From Sphingobacterium kitahiroshimense (GTDB lineage: Bacteria; Bacteroidota; Bacteroidia; Sphingobacteriales; Sphingobacteriaceae), in assembly GCF_025961315.1 (NCBI RefSeq), contig NZ_JAOQNK010000001.1, forward strand, positions 5,084,001 to 5,148,000: 64,000 bases of DNA, read 5' to 3'. Positions 37,230 to 45,480 of this stretch are shown here, in pieces; position 1 is the stretch's first letter, and each line of letters starts with the position of its first letter. The position numbers were made by a program, and so were the translations under genes. Under the pieces are notes generated by a model. That model was not told the DNA's origin. It ran no database searches and worked only from the letters and a program-made list of their open reading frames with translations.

Positions 37230-40200
37230 ATGTTAAAAAAGATTATAGATAGACCAGTAATGGCCACCGTTATTTCGGTTGTGCTATTAATATTGGGAGC
37301 TATAGGGCTCCTCAGGCTCCCTGTAACGAGATTTCCTGATATTTCACCGCCTACCGTAATGGTTTCGGGAAGTTATCCGGGAGGAAATAGTGAGGCAGTT
37401 ATTCGATCGGTGGTTACACCATTAGAAGAGCAGATAAACGGTGTGGAAAATATGCAGTATATTAAATCTACTGCAAGTAATGATGGTTCATTTTCCATTT
37501 CAGTCATATTCAAACAAGGAGTGAATCCTGATCAGGCAGCTGTAAATGTGCAGAATCGAGTACAACAAGCCACACCTATTCTTCCACAGGAAGTTATTCG
37601 AATGGGATTGACCACCTCGAAGCAACAGAATAGTATGATCATGATTTTCAACGTTTTTACCGATAATAATGAAAAATATGATGAACTATTCCTACAGAAC
37701 TATGTAAATATCAATGTTATTCCACAGATAAAACGTGTACCAGGAGTAGGTCAGGCACAGGTTTTTGGTCAAAAAGACTATTCTATGCGCGTGTGGTTAA
37801 ATCCACAGAAAATGGCTTCTTATGGTTTGGAGCCAGCCGATGTTAGTAATGCGATTGGTATGCAAAGTTTAGAAGTCGCACCAGGTAAGTTGGGAGAAGA
37901 ATCCAATGCTGCTCTAGAATATGTAATGCGGTATAAAGGGAAAAAGAGTGAACCACATGAGTATGAGAATATTGTTGTGAAACGTAATGGTGAGCTCTTG
38001 GTACGATTGAAAGACGTAGCCCGTATTGAATTTGGATCACTTAGCTACAGTGGTAACACAAGTATGGATGGGAAAAGATCTGTAACTGTAGCTATTTTGC
38101 AAACTACTGGATCCAATGCCAATGACATTGAAATTGGCGTACGTGATGTTTTGAAAAGTGCTTCGAAAGACTTTCCTCCTGGAATAGACTACACGGGATT
38201 AATGAGTACAAAAGAACGTCTAGATGAGGCCACGGGACAAGTTAAATCTACTTTGATAGAGGCATTTATACTAGTTTTTATTGTTGTCTTTTTATTCTTA
38301 CAAGATTTTAGATCGACAATTATTCCGGCAATAGCTGTACCTGTAGCGATTATAGGAACATTTTTCTTCTTGCTTGTTTTTGGATTTACCATTAATGTTT
38401 TGACGCTATTTGCATTGGTATTGGCCATTGGTATTGTAGTGGATGATGCTATTGTAGTCGTCGAAGCCGTCCATAGTAAAATGGAAGGTACCAATATGAC
38501 AGGTAAGGAAGCAACACACAGTGCGATGGGTGAGATCACAGGTGCCGTTATCTCGATTACATTAGTGATGTCGGCTGTATTTATACCGATTGGGTTTATG
38601 ACAGGTTCCGCAGGTATTTTTTACAAACAGTTTGCATACACGCTAGCTATTGCCATTATTATTTCAGCAGTTAACGCACTTACGCTTACTCCTGCCCTAT
38701 GTGCCTTATTATTGAAAAATAATCATGCCGAAGGTCATCATCAAGATGGAAATAAGAAAAAAGGTTTTGGAAGACGTTTTTTTGTAGCTTTCAATGCAGG
38801 GTTTGATAATCTGACAGGTAAGTATATTAAGGGGTTAAAATTTTTAATTGCTAGAAAATGGCTTGGAGCAGGTTTAGTGATTTTAATTACTGCTGTTGCA
38901 GGTTGGTTAATGATGAGTACTCCTAAAAGTTTTGTTCCAATGGAAGATGATTCTTTTATTATCTATAGTTTAAATATGCCTCCAGGTACAGCTTTAGATC
39001 GAACAACTGCCGCAGCGGCACGTGTAGATGATATATTGAAGAAGACACAAGCTGTAAAAAATAGTACCACTATTACTGGCTTTAATATTTTATCAAGTAG
39101 CGCAAGTCCAGCTTATGCTATGGGTTTCATTAAGCTGAAAGATAAGAAAGATCGTGGCGAGGTTAAAGATATAGACCAGGTTTTAGGAAACTTGACCGCT
39201 GAGTTTGCAGGAATTAAGGAAGCAACGGTGATGGCATTTAGAAGCCCTCCGGTAGAAGGTTATGGTGTAACAAGTGGTGCAGAAATTGTGTTACAAGATA
39301 AAACAGGTAAATCTCCGGAAAAACTAAAAGCAATGTCCGATGAGGTTATTGGACAAATTATGCAGCAACCAGGTGTTCAGTTTGCCTACACAACATTCCG
39401 CACAGATTATCCACAACTTGAATTGGAAGTAGATGAGGATAAAGCGCAGCAAATGGGGGTTGAAATCGGTCGTATGATGAATGTTATACAGACGTATTTC
39501 GCTGGAGATCAGTCGTTGAACTTTACCCGTTTTGGTAAATTTTATCGTGTAAATGTTAAGGCAGATGGCATGTTTAGAGTTGATGAGGAAGCATTCAATG
39601 AAATATTTGTTCGTAATGATCAAAACCAAATGGTTCCTGTAAAATCTATGGTTACTCTTCATAAAGTATATGGTCCAGAAGCACTAAATCGATACAATTT
39701 ATTTAATTCACTTACCATAAGTGTAGTACCACTCCCTGGTGCAAGTAATGGTGACATTATGGACAATCTGGAAAAAAATGTACTGAGCAAATTACCGTCT
39801 GATTATGGATATGAATGGACAGGACTTAGTTTAGAGGAAAAATCTGCAGGAAACCAAACGATCATTATTTTATCATTGTGTTTAATGTTTGTTTACTTCC
39901 TACTTGCAGCGCAGTATGAAAGTTATCTTCTACCGTTTGCAGTTCTTCTTTCTATACCGACAGGTATTATCGGCGCATTTGCATCGATTAAAGCAATTGG
40001 ATTGGACAATAATATATATGTGCAGGTAGGGTTAATTATGCTTGTAGGATTACTTGCTAAAAATGCGATTCTAATTATTGAATTTGCTGTTCAACGAAGA
40101 GCTGCGGGTTATTCAATCGTAGAGTCTGCTATTGATGGTGCAAAATCAAGATTACGTCCCATTATCATGACTTCGTTAGCTTTTATAGTAGGTATGGTTC

Positions 40201-40388
40201 CATTGATGTTTGCCACAGGAGGATCTGCTATGGGAAATAGGTCAATCAGTACTGGAGCAGCAGTAGGTATGTTATCTGGTGTTGTATTAGGAATATTTGT
40301 TATTCCAATATTATACATTCTTTTCCAATATCTACAAGAAAAGATTTCAGGTAAAAATAAAAATCAAAAAATTCAAAGCGTTGAGTAA
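37230..40388 (+). CDS. RND efflux transporter, HAE-1/AcrB type
   Basis: 1052 residues, full length. N-terminal FIDRPVMATVISVVL-type segment, two large periplasmic loops and twelve predicted membrane helices. The proton-relay residues are present: Asp405 and Asp406 in VVDDAIVVVEA of helix 4 and Lys944 in LLAKNAILIIEFA of helix 10. It is a proton-driven exporter of drugs, dyes or detergents in the inner membrane. Its stop overlaps the start of the channel gene (TAATG), so the two are coupled. Confidence 0.96.
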   Translation: MLKKIIDRPVMATVISVVLLILGAIGLLRLPVTRFPDISPPTVMVSGSYPGGNSEAVIRSVVTPLEEQINGVENMQYIKSTASNDGSFSISVIFKQGVNPDQAAVNVQNRVQQATPILPQEVIRMGLTTSKQQNSMIMIFNVFTDNNEKYDELFLQNYVNINVIPQIKRVPGVGQAQVFGQKDYSMRVWLNPQKMASYGLEPADVSNAIGMQSLEVAPGKLGEESNAALEYVMRYKGKKSEPHEYENIVVKRNGELLVRLKDVARIEFGSLSYSGNTSMDGKRSVTVAILQTTGSNANDIEIGVRDVLKSASKDFPPGIDYTGLMSTKERLDEATGQVKSTLIEAFILVFIVVFLFLQDFRSTIIPAIAVPVAIIGTFFFLLVFGFTINVLTLFALVLAIGIVVDDAIVVVEAVHSKMEGTNMTGKEATHSAMGEITGAVISITLVMSAVFIPIGFMTGSAGIFYKQFAYTLAIAIIISAVNALTLTPALCALLLKNNHAEGHHQDGNKKKGFGRRFFVAFNAGFDNLTGKYIKGLKFLIARKWLGAGLVILITAVAGWLMMSTPKSFVPMEDDSFIIYSLNMPPGTALDRTTAAAARVDDILKKTQAVKNSTTITGFNILSSSASPAYAMGFIKLKDKKDRGEVKDIDQVLGNLTAEFAGIKEATVMAFRSPPVEGYGVTSGAEIVLQDKTGKSPEKLKAMSDEVIGQIMQQPGVQFAYTTFRTDYPQLELEVDEDKAQQMGVEIGRMMNVIQTYFAGDQSLNFTRFGKFYRVNVKADGMFRVDEEAFNEIFVRNDQNQMVPVKSMVTLHKVYGPEALNRYNLFNSLTISVVPLPGASNGDIMDNLEKNVLSKLPSDYGYEWTGLSLEEKSAGNQTIIILSLCLMFVYFLLAAQYESYLLPFAVLLSIPTGIIGAFASIKAIGLDNNIYVQVGLIMLVGLLAKNAILIIEFAVQRRAAGYSIVESAIDGAKSRLRPIIMTSLAFIVGMVPLMFATGGSAMGNRSISTGAAVGMLSGVVLGIFVIPILYILFQYLQEKISGKNKNQKIQSVE

Positions 40389-41800
40389 TGAGATTAAATA
40401 GAAAAAATATATTTTTCAGCTTAGGAGTGACACTTTTAGTGTCCTCTTGCGCTGTAAACAAAAGATACAGCCGTCCAGATTTGGAGACTCCAAAGAATTA
40501 TAGAAATAAGGTTGAGGTGACTGGTGATACCATTAGTCTACCCTATAAAACGTTCTTTAAAGATTCATATTTGACTTCTTTGATTGAGAAAGCACTAGAA
40601 AAGAACAAAGATATATCAGTCGCGATGATGAATCTACGTCAGCTGGATCTTACTTATAAACAGGCAAAGCTCGGATTTCTTCCAACGGCAGAACTCTCTG
40701 TTTCTGCCGCTCGAAATTATCTTTCAAAAACATCTTTGAACGGGTCATTAAGTGAGCAAATTACGGGAAAGGATTATATGGACGATTATTCAGCTACGCT
40801 TAATATTTCGTGGGAGGCCGACATATGGGGTAAAGTATCCATGCAGAAGGAATCTGCAAGAGCAAATTTTTTCATGCAACATGAAAATCTTGCCGCATTA
40901 AGAACACGTATTGTAAGTCAAGTTGCGCAAGCATATTATAATTTAATCACTTTAGATGAACAGTTAAAAGTTGCTTCACGTAATATTGAACTAAGTGAAG
41001 CAACGCTGCATGTTATTAAACTTCAATTTCAATCAGCCCAGGTCAATTCCCTTGCTGTGGAACAGGCTGAAGCGCAAAAGAAGACCGCCGAGTTATTGGT
41101 ACCACTTGCAAAACAGAATATAGCAATACAGGAAAATGCATTAAGTATACTTTGTGGTTCTTTTCCAGATAGCATAGCACGTATTAATAAGATGGAAACT
41201 ATACCTTTCGTAGAAAGTTTTCCTATTGGTATTCCTGCTGATATGCTAAGTAGGCGTCCAGACGTTCGGGCAGCAGAATATGCTGTAATGGTTGCTAATG
41301 CAGAAACTGGTCTTGCAAAGGTTCAGATGTATCCATCTTTACGCTTGACTCCTTCTATCGGAACAAATTCATTCCAATTTGATAACTGGTTTAACTTACC
41401 TGGTTCATTGGTGAAAAATATCGCCGGTAACATTACGCAACCTATATTTCAAAATAAGAAGTTAAAAACAGCTTATGAAATAGCTAAAATTGAACAAGAA
41501 AAGTCAGCAGAACAATTCAGACTAACGGTAATGACTGCTGTTGGTGAAGTATCTGATGCATTGGTTAAGAGGCAGTATGCTAACGAGCGAGTGACACTAG
41601 TTGAACACAAGAAAGTGGCTCTGCAAAAAGCTGTTAAGGATGCTATGCTTTTATATAACAGTGGGATGGCTACTTATCTGGAAGTTATAACTGCACAGAA
41701 TAATTCATTACAGAATGATTTAGATGTAATTTCAATACAAAAAGATAGATTTGATTCGACTACAGATCTTTATCGTGCACTTGGAGGAGGAACTGAATAA
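40388..41800 (+). CDS. Outer-membrane efflux channel, OprM/NodT type lipoprotein
   Basis: 470 residues. Lipobox VSSC with Cys21, then two homologous outer-membrane efflux repeats. The first has long helices around PYKTFFKDSYLTSLIEKALEKNKDIS and the second follows the IPADMLSRRPDVRAAEY signature near 290, typical of NodT proteins. A trimer of this protein forms the exit duct of the pump. It is the last gene of the operon, closed by the terminator at 41833. Confidence 0.95.
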   Translation: MRLNRKNIFFSLGVTLLVSSCAVNKRYSRPDLETPKNYRNKVEVTGDTISLPYKTFFKDSYLTSLIEKALEKNKDISVAMMNLRQLDLTYKQAKLGFLPTAELSVSAARNYLSKTSLNGSLSEQITGKDYMDDYSATLNISWEADIWGKVSMQKESARANFFMQHENLAALRTRIVSQVAQAYYNLITLDEQLKVASRNIELSEATLHVIKLQFQSAQVNSLAVEQAEAQKKTAELLVPLAKQNIAIQENALSILCGSFPDSIARINKMETIPFVESFPIGIPADMLSRRPDVRAAEYAVMVANAETGLAKVQMYPSLRLTPSIGTNSFQFDNWFNLPGSLVKNIAGNITQPIFQNKKLKTAYEIAKIEQEKSAEQFRLTVMTAVGEVSDALVKRQYANERVTLVEHKKVALQKAVKDAMLLYNSGMATYLEVITAQNNSLQNDLDVISIQKDRFDSTTDLYRALGGGTE

Positions 41801-41832
41801 CCCAACCAACTAGGTCATTATTATAAGGTAGG

Positions 41833-41870
41833 AGGATCGGCTTTGAAATATAAGTCGATCCTTTTTATTT
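41833..41870 (+). terminator. Terminator of the RND operon
   Basis: 11-bp stem with one G-T pair, AGGATCGGCTT (41833-41843) with AAGTCGATCCT (41852-41862), followed by a T-rich run. Confidence 0.8.
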
Positions 41871-41950
41871 TTTTAGTTTCTATTTTGGGAAAAAATAGAT
41901 TGACCAATCATCTATTTTAATTGCATCAAATTAGACTATTTTATAAAAAC

Positions 41951-41982
41951 AAAAGCATAATCAAATATTTGATTATGCTTTT
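41951..41982 (-). terminator. Terminator of the two-component operon
   Basis: Perfect 32-bp palindrome, AAAAGCATAATCAAAT and its complement with no spacer. On the minus strand it is followed by GTTTTTATAA, directly after the response regulator stop. Confidence 0.75.
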
Positions 41983-41988
41983 ACTTAT

Positions 41989-42744
41989 TTAAGAATCTAA
42001 CCATTCTTTCAAAAGATTTGATTTTTTTCTGCTTGCTATAATTTCAATATCAAAATCATACAATACTATTTTAAGTTTACGATTAAAATAGTTTAATAAT
42101 TGATGTACTGAATCTACATGAATGATACATTGTCGATTCGCTCTGAAAAAAAATTTAGGATCTAGCTGTTTCTCAATATCATCCAAACTCAGATTTAAAA
42201 CAACATCTTTTCCATTTTTTAATCGGGCTTTAGTGAGTTTCATGTCAGTATATATGCATGAAATGGAAGTAACTAGTATGGTTTGAAAACCATCACGAAA
42301 AGGGACTAAAAATCGTGATCTAAAGTCCTTTGGCTTTACGAAATTCAGCAAATTATCTAAAGCCTGTTGATTATCTGCTAATGACTCATACTCATCCAAT
42401 TTATTGAATGCTTGTTCTAATTCAGTTTTTTCAACAGGCTTAAGTATATAATCCACACTATTATACTTAAAAGCTTGGACAGCATATTCATCATAAGCTG
42501 TCGTGAAGATAACGGGACAATCTACAGTAACTTGATCAAATACATCAAAACTTAATCCATCGGAAAGTCTAATATCCATTATAATGATGTCTGGATCATC
42601 ATTCTCATTGAACCATTCTACGGTGTCTGCTACGCTATCCAATACAGCTATTATTTCGAACTGTGGATTTATTTCTTTTAATAAACGTTTAATACGATCA
42701 GCATTGAGTTTTTCGTCCTCAACTATTACTATTTTCTTTATCAT
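41989..42744 (-). CDS. LytTR-type response regulator
   Basis: 251 residues: receiver domain (1-120) with acidic pocket Glu9-Asp10 and phospho-acceptor Asp57 in IIIMDIRL, and Lys in the VDYILKPV motif. The LytTR DNA-binding domain (about 145-250) has FFRANRQCIIHVDSV and LNYFNRKLKIVL. It overlaps the kinase gene by 26 bases, so they form one operon. The genes it controls are unknown; the adjacent convergent RND operon and the divergent cyclase gene are candidates. Confidence 0.93.
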   Translation of the reverse strand: MIKKIVIVEDEKLNADRIKRLLKEINPQFEIIAVLDSVADTVEWFNENDDPDIIIMDIRLSDGLSFDVFDQVTVDCPVIFTTAYDEYAVQAFKYNSVDYILKPVEKTELEQAFNKLDEYESLADNQQALDNLLNFVKPKDFRSRFLVPFRDGFQTILVTSISCIYTDMKLTKARLKNGKDVVLNLSLDDIEKQLDPKFFFRANRQCIIHVDSVHQLLNYFNRKLKIVLYDFDIEIIASRKKSNLLKEWLDS

Positions 42745-43867
42745 ACTCGATTAATTGAATAGAAACTTTAAATGTAAGTTTGTCCTTTATTACTTCTGGT
42801 ACCTTTTTTCCTAAAAGCTTATAGCGACTTATAATATTATTTAAGCCTATACCCGTAGAAATATTTTTGGTGTTTTCAATTGGTGAAAGTGTATTTTCAA
42901 CAATTATCAATCCTACTTCCGGATTTGAAATATTTATATTTAAGGGTTCTTTTCTACTGGTCTTATTGTGTTTAATCGCATTTTCAATCAATAGTTGCAA
43001 TGTCAAAGAAGGAATGTACATGTATTTACTGTGTTCATTGATTTTAATTGTAAAATGCACACCGCTACCGATCCTGTGTGTTATTAAAAAGATATATGCA
43101 TTTAGGAAATTAATTTCCTCATCTAGCGTAATTATATTTTTTTTACTGTTCAATAGTAAAAAACGGTAAACTTTAGCGAAGTTTTCAGAATATTCGAATC
43201 CTATTTGTTGGTCCTCTAATATAAGTTCTGATAAAACGCTCAGATTATTAAAAATAAAATGTGGATCGAGTTGTAATTTTAGTGCATGTAGTTCCGCTTC
43301 TGCTGAAGCTTGTTTTAATTCTGCTGTTTTTAGCTTTTGCTCAGACATTTCTGTCGCAATACTGATCCAGTTACTAATCAGATAAGTCATTGTGTTGATG
43401 GATATAATCATGAAAGAAATTACCAAACTAACAACAATCCATCGCAAAATACTTTTTATATCTTCAATTGACAGAACATCTTCGACATCGGAAGAGCTTA
43501 AGTCTAATAGTGTGAAAAATAACATATTCATCATGATCATCAACAATACAATTGAAAAATTGAGCATGATTTCTAGAAAAAGTCTTTTCGATTTATTACT
43601 TGTCCAAGGAACTTTTATATTCAATTTTTTATGAATAAAAATACTGGATTCGGACATTAAAAAACAGAACATAAAGGTGATGAACCATTCGGCAGCAATT
43701 TCTTGAAAATTTCGTTGAAAATAACCTTTCCAATATATACTATACGGGTCTAATATATATGATACAAGGTAGAATAGAATAAATGCGAAGATGACTAGAA
43801 ATAATCTTTTAAAACGAGTAAATAATACCTGTTTTGCTATTTCTCCCTTATTCATATAGTCTTTCAT
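42719..43867 (-). CDS. LytS/YehU-type sensor histidine kinase
   Basis: 382 residues. Four predicted membrane helices (about 20-38, 58-78, 98-121, 142-165), a short coiled coil (170-198) and the His_kinase domain with LQLDPHFIFNNLS (His203). The ATPase part has LLIENAIKHN and STGIGLNNIISRYKLL. There is no separate sensor domain, so the membrane part probably senses the signal. It pairs with the LytTR regulator that overlaps its 3' end. Confidence 0.92.
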   Translation of the reverse strand: MKDYMNKGEIAKQVLFTRFKRLFLVIFAFILFYLVSYILDPYSIYWKGYFQRNFQEIAAEWFITFMFCFLMSESSIFIHKKLNIKVPWTSNKSKRLFLEIMLNFSIVLLMIMMNMLFFTLLDLSSSDVEDVLSIEDIKSILRWIVVSLVISFMIISINTMTYLISNWISIATEMSEQKLKTAELKQASAEAELHALKLQLDPHFIFNNLSVLSELILEDQQIGFEYSENFAKVYRFLLLNSKKNIITLDEEINFLNAYIFLITHRIGSGVHFTIKINEHSKYMYIPSLTLQLLIENAIKHNKTSRKEPLNINISNPEVGLIIVENTLSPIENTKNISTGIGLNNIISRYKLLGKKVPEVIKDKLTFKVSIQLIEYDKENSNS

Positions 43868-44195
43868 TAATTGTTTTAGAAATATGGATTTTCAAATTTT
43901 AGAATTAGCACTCCAAATAGGTGCTAAAAAATAATTCCATCATAACAAAGATGATCTTTTTTAAATAGTTAGTATAACTTTTTTTGACTCAAGTCTCCCA
44001 ATTTACTGTTGAAATTGACGAAAAGAACACTGAACTGAAAATGTATTTGTGACGAATGATTATTTAAAAATTAAAAAAAGCAGTAAATCTTAATATTTAT
44101 GGGATAAAATATAATTGACAAGGATTTATTGGAGTGCAGGATTTATAAAAGACTTTTGATTAAAACATGTTATATTAGATACTTTGTTACGCTAT
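43868..44195. other. Divergent intergenic region, kinase and cyclase genes
   Basis: 328 bases. A 7-bp hairpin TTAGCAC...GTGCTAA at 43905-43927 lies in the leader of the kinase gene. No exact TAnnTTTG box was found. Otherwise A/T-rich with nothing recognisable. Confidence 0.4.
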
Positions 44196-45266
44196 ATGAC
44201 ATTGATTAATTTATATCCAAGATTTGCTTGGACGAGAATTGTTTTCTGGGTAATTGCATATCTATTTTTATCTTTTTTGTCTTTGCTTTTATTCAAGGCA
44301 AATAATACTGATATCGATATTGATCTTGTTGTGTATTTTGCATGTTACTTCATTGGTGGCTTAATACTCGGAATTTTATCTGCACTGACGGAGCAGTTGT
44401 TTGAATATACCTTCTTTCAACGCATTTCTTTATGGGGTAATATTATATACAGAGTTATCCTTTATTATTTGATAACGATATTGTTGCTATGGCTTTTTGT
44501 GGATTTTATTTTCGATCGTTTCAGAAGCTCATTATCAAACAATGAGATTATAGGAGAATATACTTGGGTGAATATATTTTATATGATCCTAGTTTACAAT
44601 TTTATGGTTATTCTAGTCCTTAGTTTTGTGACGGAGGTAAGCAAAAAATTTGCACCAAACATGATGTGGCCTTTAATAATTGGGAAATATAGAACACCAA
44701 GAGTAGAAGAAAGGATATTTATGTTTATGGATCTACGATCTTCAACTACTATTGCCGAAGAATTAGGCCACGTGGATTACAGTAGGTTTTTGCGGAGTTG
44801 TTTTATAGATATCAACAGCGTACTGTCACGGTTTAACGGGGAGATCTATCAGTACGTTGGCGATGAGGTAGTAATTACTTGGCGTATTTCTTCACGTGGC
44901 ACAAATATGAAATGGGGTAATTTCTACTTTGAGTGCCAGCGCAAGTTTGAAAATAGGAGTTCATACTATGAAAAAAACTTTGGTCACAAACCTTTTTTTA
45001 AAGCTGGGGCACATATTGGATTTGTAAGTGTTGTAGAGATCGGTGTGATAAAAAAAGAAATTGCTTTTCATGGAGATACACTCAATACTACAGCTAGGAT
45101 ACAAGAACTCTGTAATCATTATAATCAAAGTTTATTAATCTCGGAAACGCTATCGATGAAAATTTCTGGCGATCATTTTGAGGTGATTCCAATAGCAGAA
45201 CTTAGACTTCGCGGAAAAATTGAAAATGTTATGGTAATGGCTGTAGAACAAAATAAAATTAGTTAA
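44196..45266 (+). CDS. Membrane class III adenylate cyclase
   Basis: 356 residues from ATG 44196; a TTG 12 bases upstream is a poor alternative. Four membrane helices (about 14-34, 44-64, 82-104, 122-146) are followed by a cyclase homology domain (about 170-356). All the canonical residues are present: metal-binding Asp179 (MFMDLRSS) and Asp223 (VGDEV), ATP-selecting Lys269 (FFKAGAH) and Asp294 (HGDTLN), and transition-state Asn297 and Arg301 (TTARIQ). It should therefore make cAMP. It is a single gene, divergent from the LytS kinase, with a strong palindrome after it. Its place next to efflux and two-component genes suggests envelope signalling. Confidence 0.9.
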   Translation: MTLINLYPRFAWTRIVFWVIAYLFLSFLSLLLFKANNTDIDIDLVVYFACYFIGGLILGILSALTEQLFEYTFFQRISLWGNIIYRVILYYLITILLLWLFVDFIFDRFRSSLSNNEIIGEYTWVNIFYMILVYNFMVILVLSFVTEVSKKFAPNMMWPLIIGKYRTPRVEERIFMFMDLRSSTTIAEELGHVDYSRFLRSCFIDINSVLSRFNGEIYQYVGDEVVITWRISSRGTNMKWGNFYFECQRKFENRSSYYEKNFGHKPFFKAGAHIGFVSVVEIGVIKKEIAFHGDTLNTTARIQELCNHYNQSLLISETLSMKISGDHFEVIPIAELRLRGKIENVMVMAVEQNKIS

Positions 45267-45298
45267 CCTGTCCTCACAAAAGCGAGTATCTTAAAATG

Positions 45299-45342
45299 CA
45301 AATTTCACTATTTATGATGATCATCATTAATAGTGAAATTTG
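45299..45342. terminator. 44-bp near-perfect palindrome after the cyclase gene
   Basis: Two 22-base arms with one mismatch and no spacer, centred on GATC at 45319-45322. It starts 32 bases after the cyclase stop. It probably works as a terminator or 3' stabiliser, although the T-run after it is weak. A smaller 12-bp hairpin follows at 45350-45380. Confidence 0.55.
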
Positions 45343-45363
45343 TATTTTAAATAATAAATGTTT

Positions 45364-45435
45364 TTTGTACATTTATTATTTATATACTTTAAGTTTGAAT
45401 TGAAGAGATACTCCTCGTATATTTTTTCAATTCAA
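45364..45435 (+). promoter_or_regulatory. Promoter and leader hairpin of the GH2 gene
   Basis: TTTG at 45364-45367 and TAAGTTTG at 45390-45397 fit the Bacteroidota -33 and -7 elements at a slightly long spacing. The predicted leader is about 80 bases. Overlapping the start point, TTGAATTGAA at 45395-45404 pairs with 45426-45435, which could be an operator or a leader hairpin. Confidence 0.5.
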
Positions 45436-45480
45436 GCTCAAAATTTATTTTAAGCTAACCTTATTAAACATAACTAAAAA

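Noticed and set aside
41951-41982. Perfect 32-bp palindrome as a regulator binding site
   Set aside because: Its position right after a stop codon and the T-run on the minus strand make a terminator the simpler reading.
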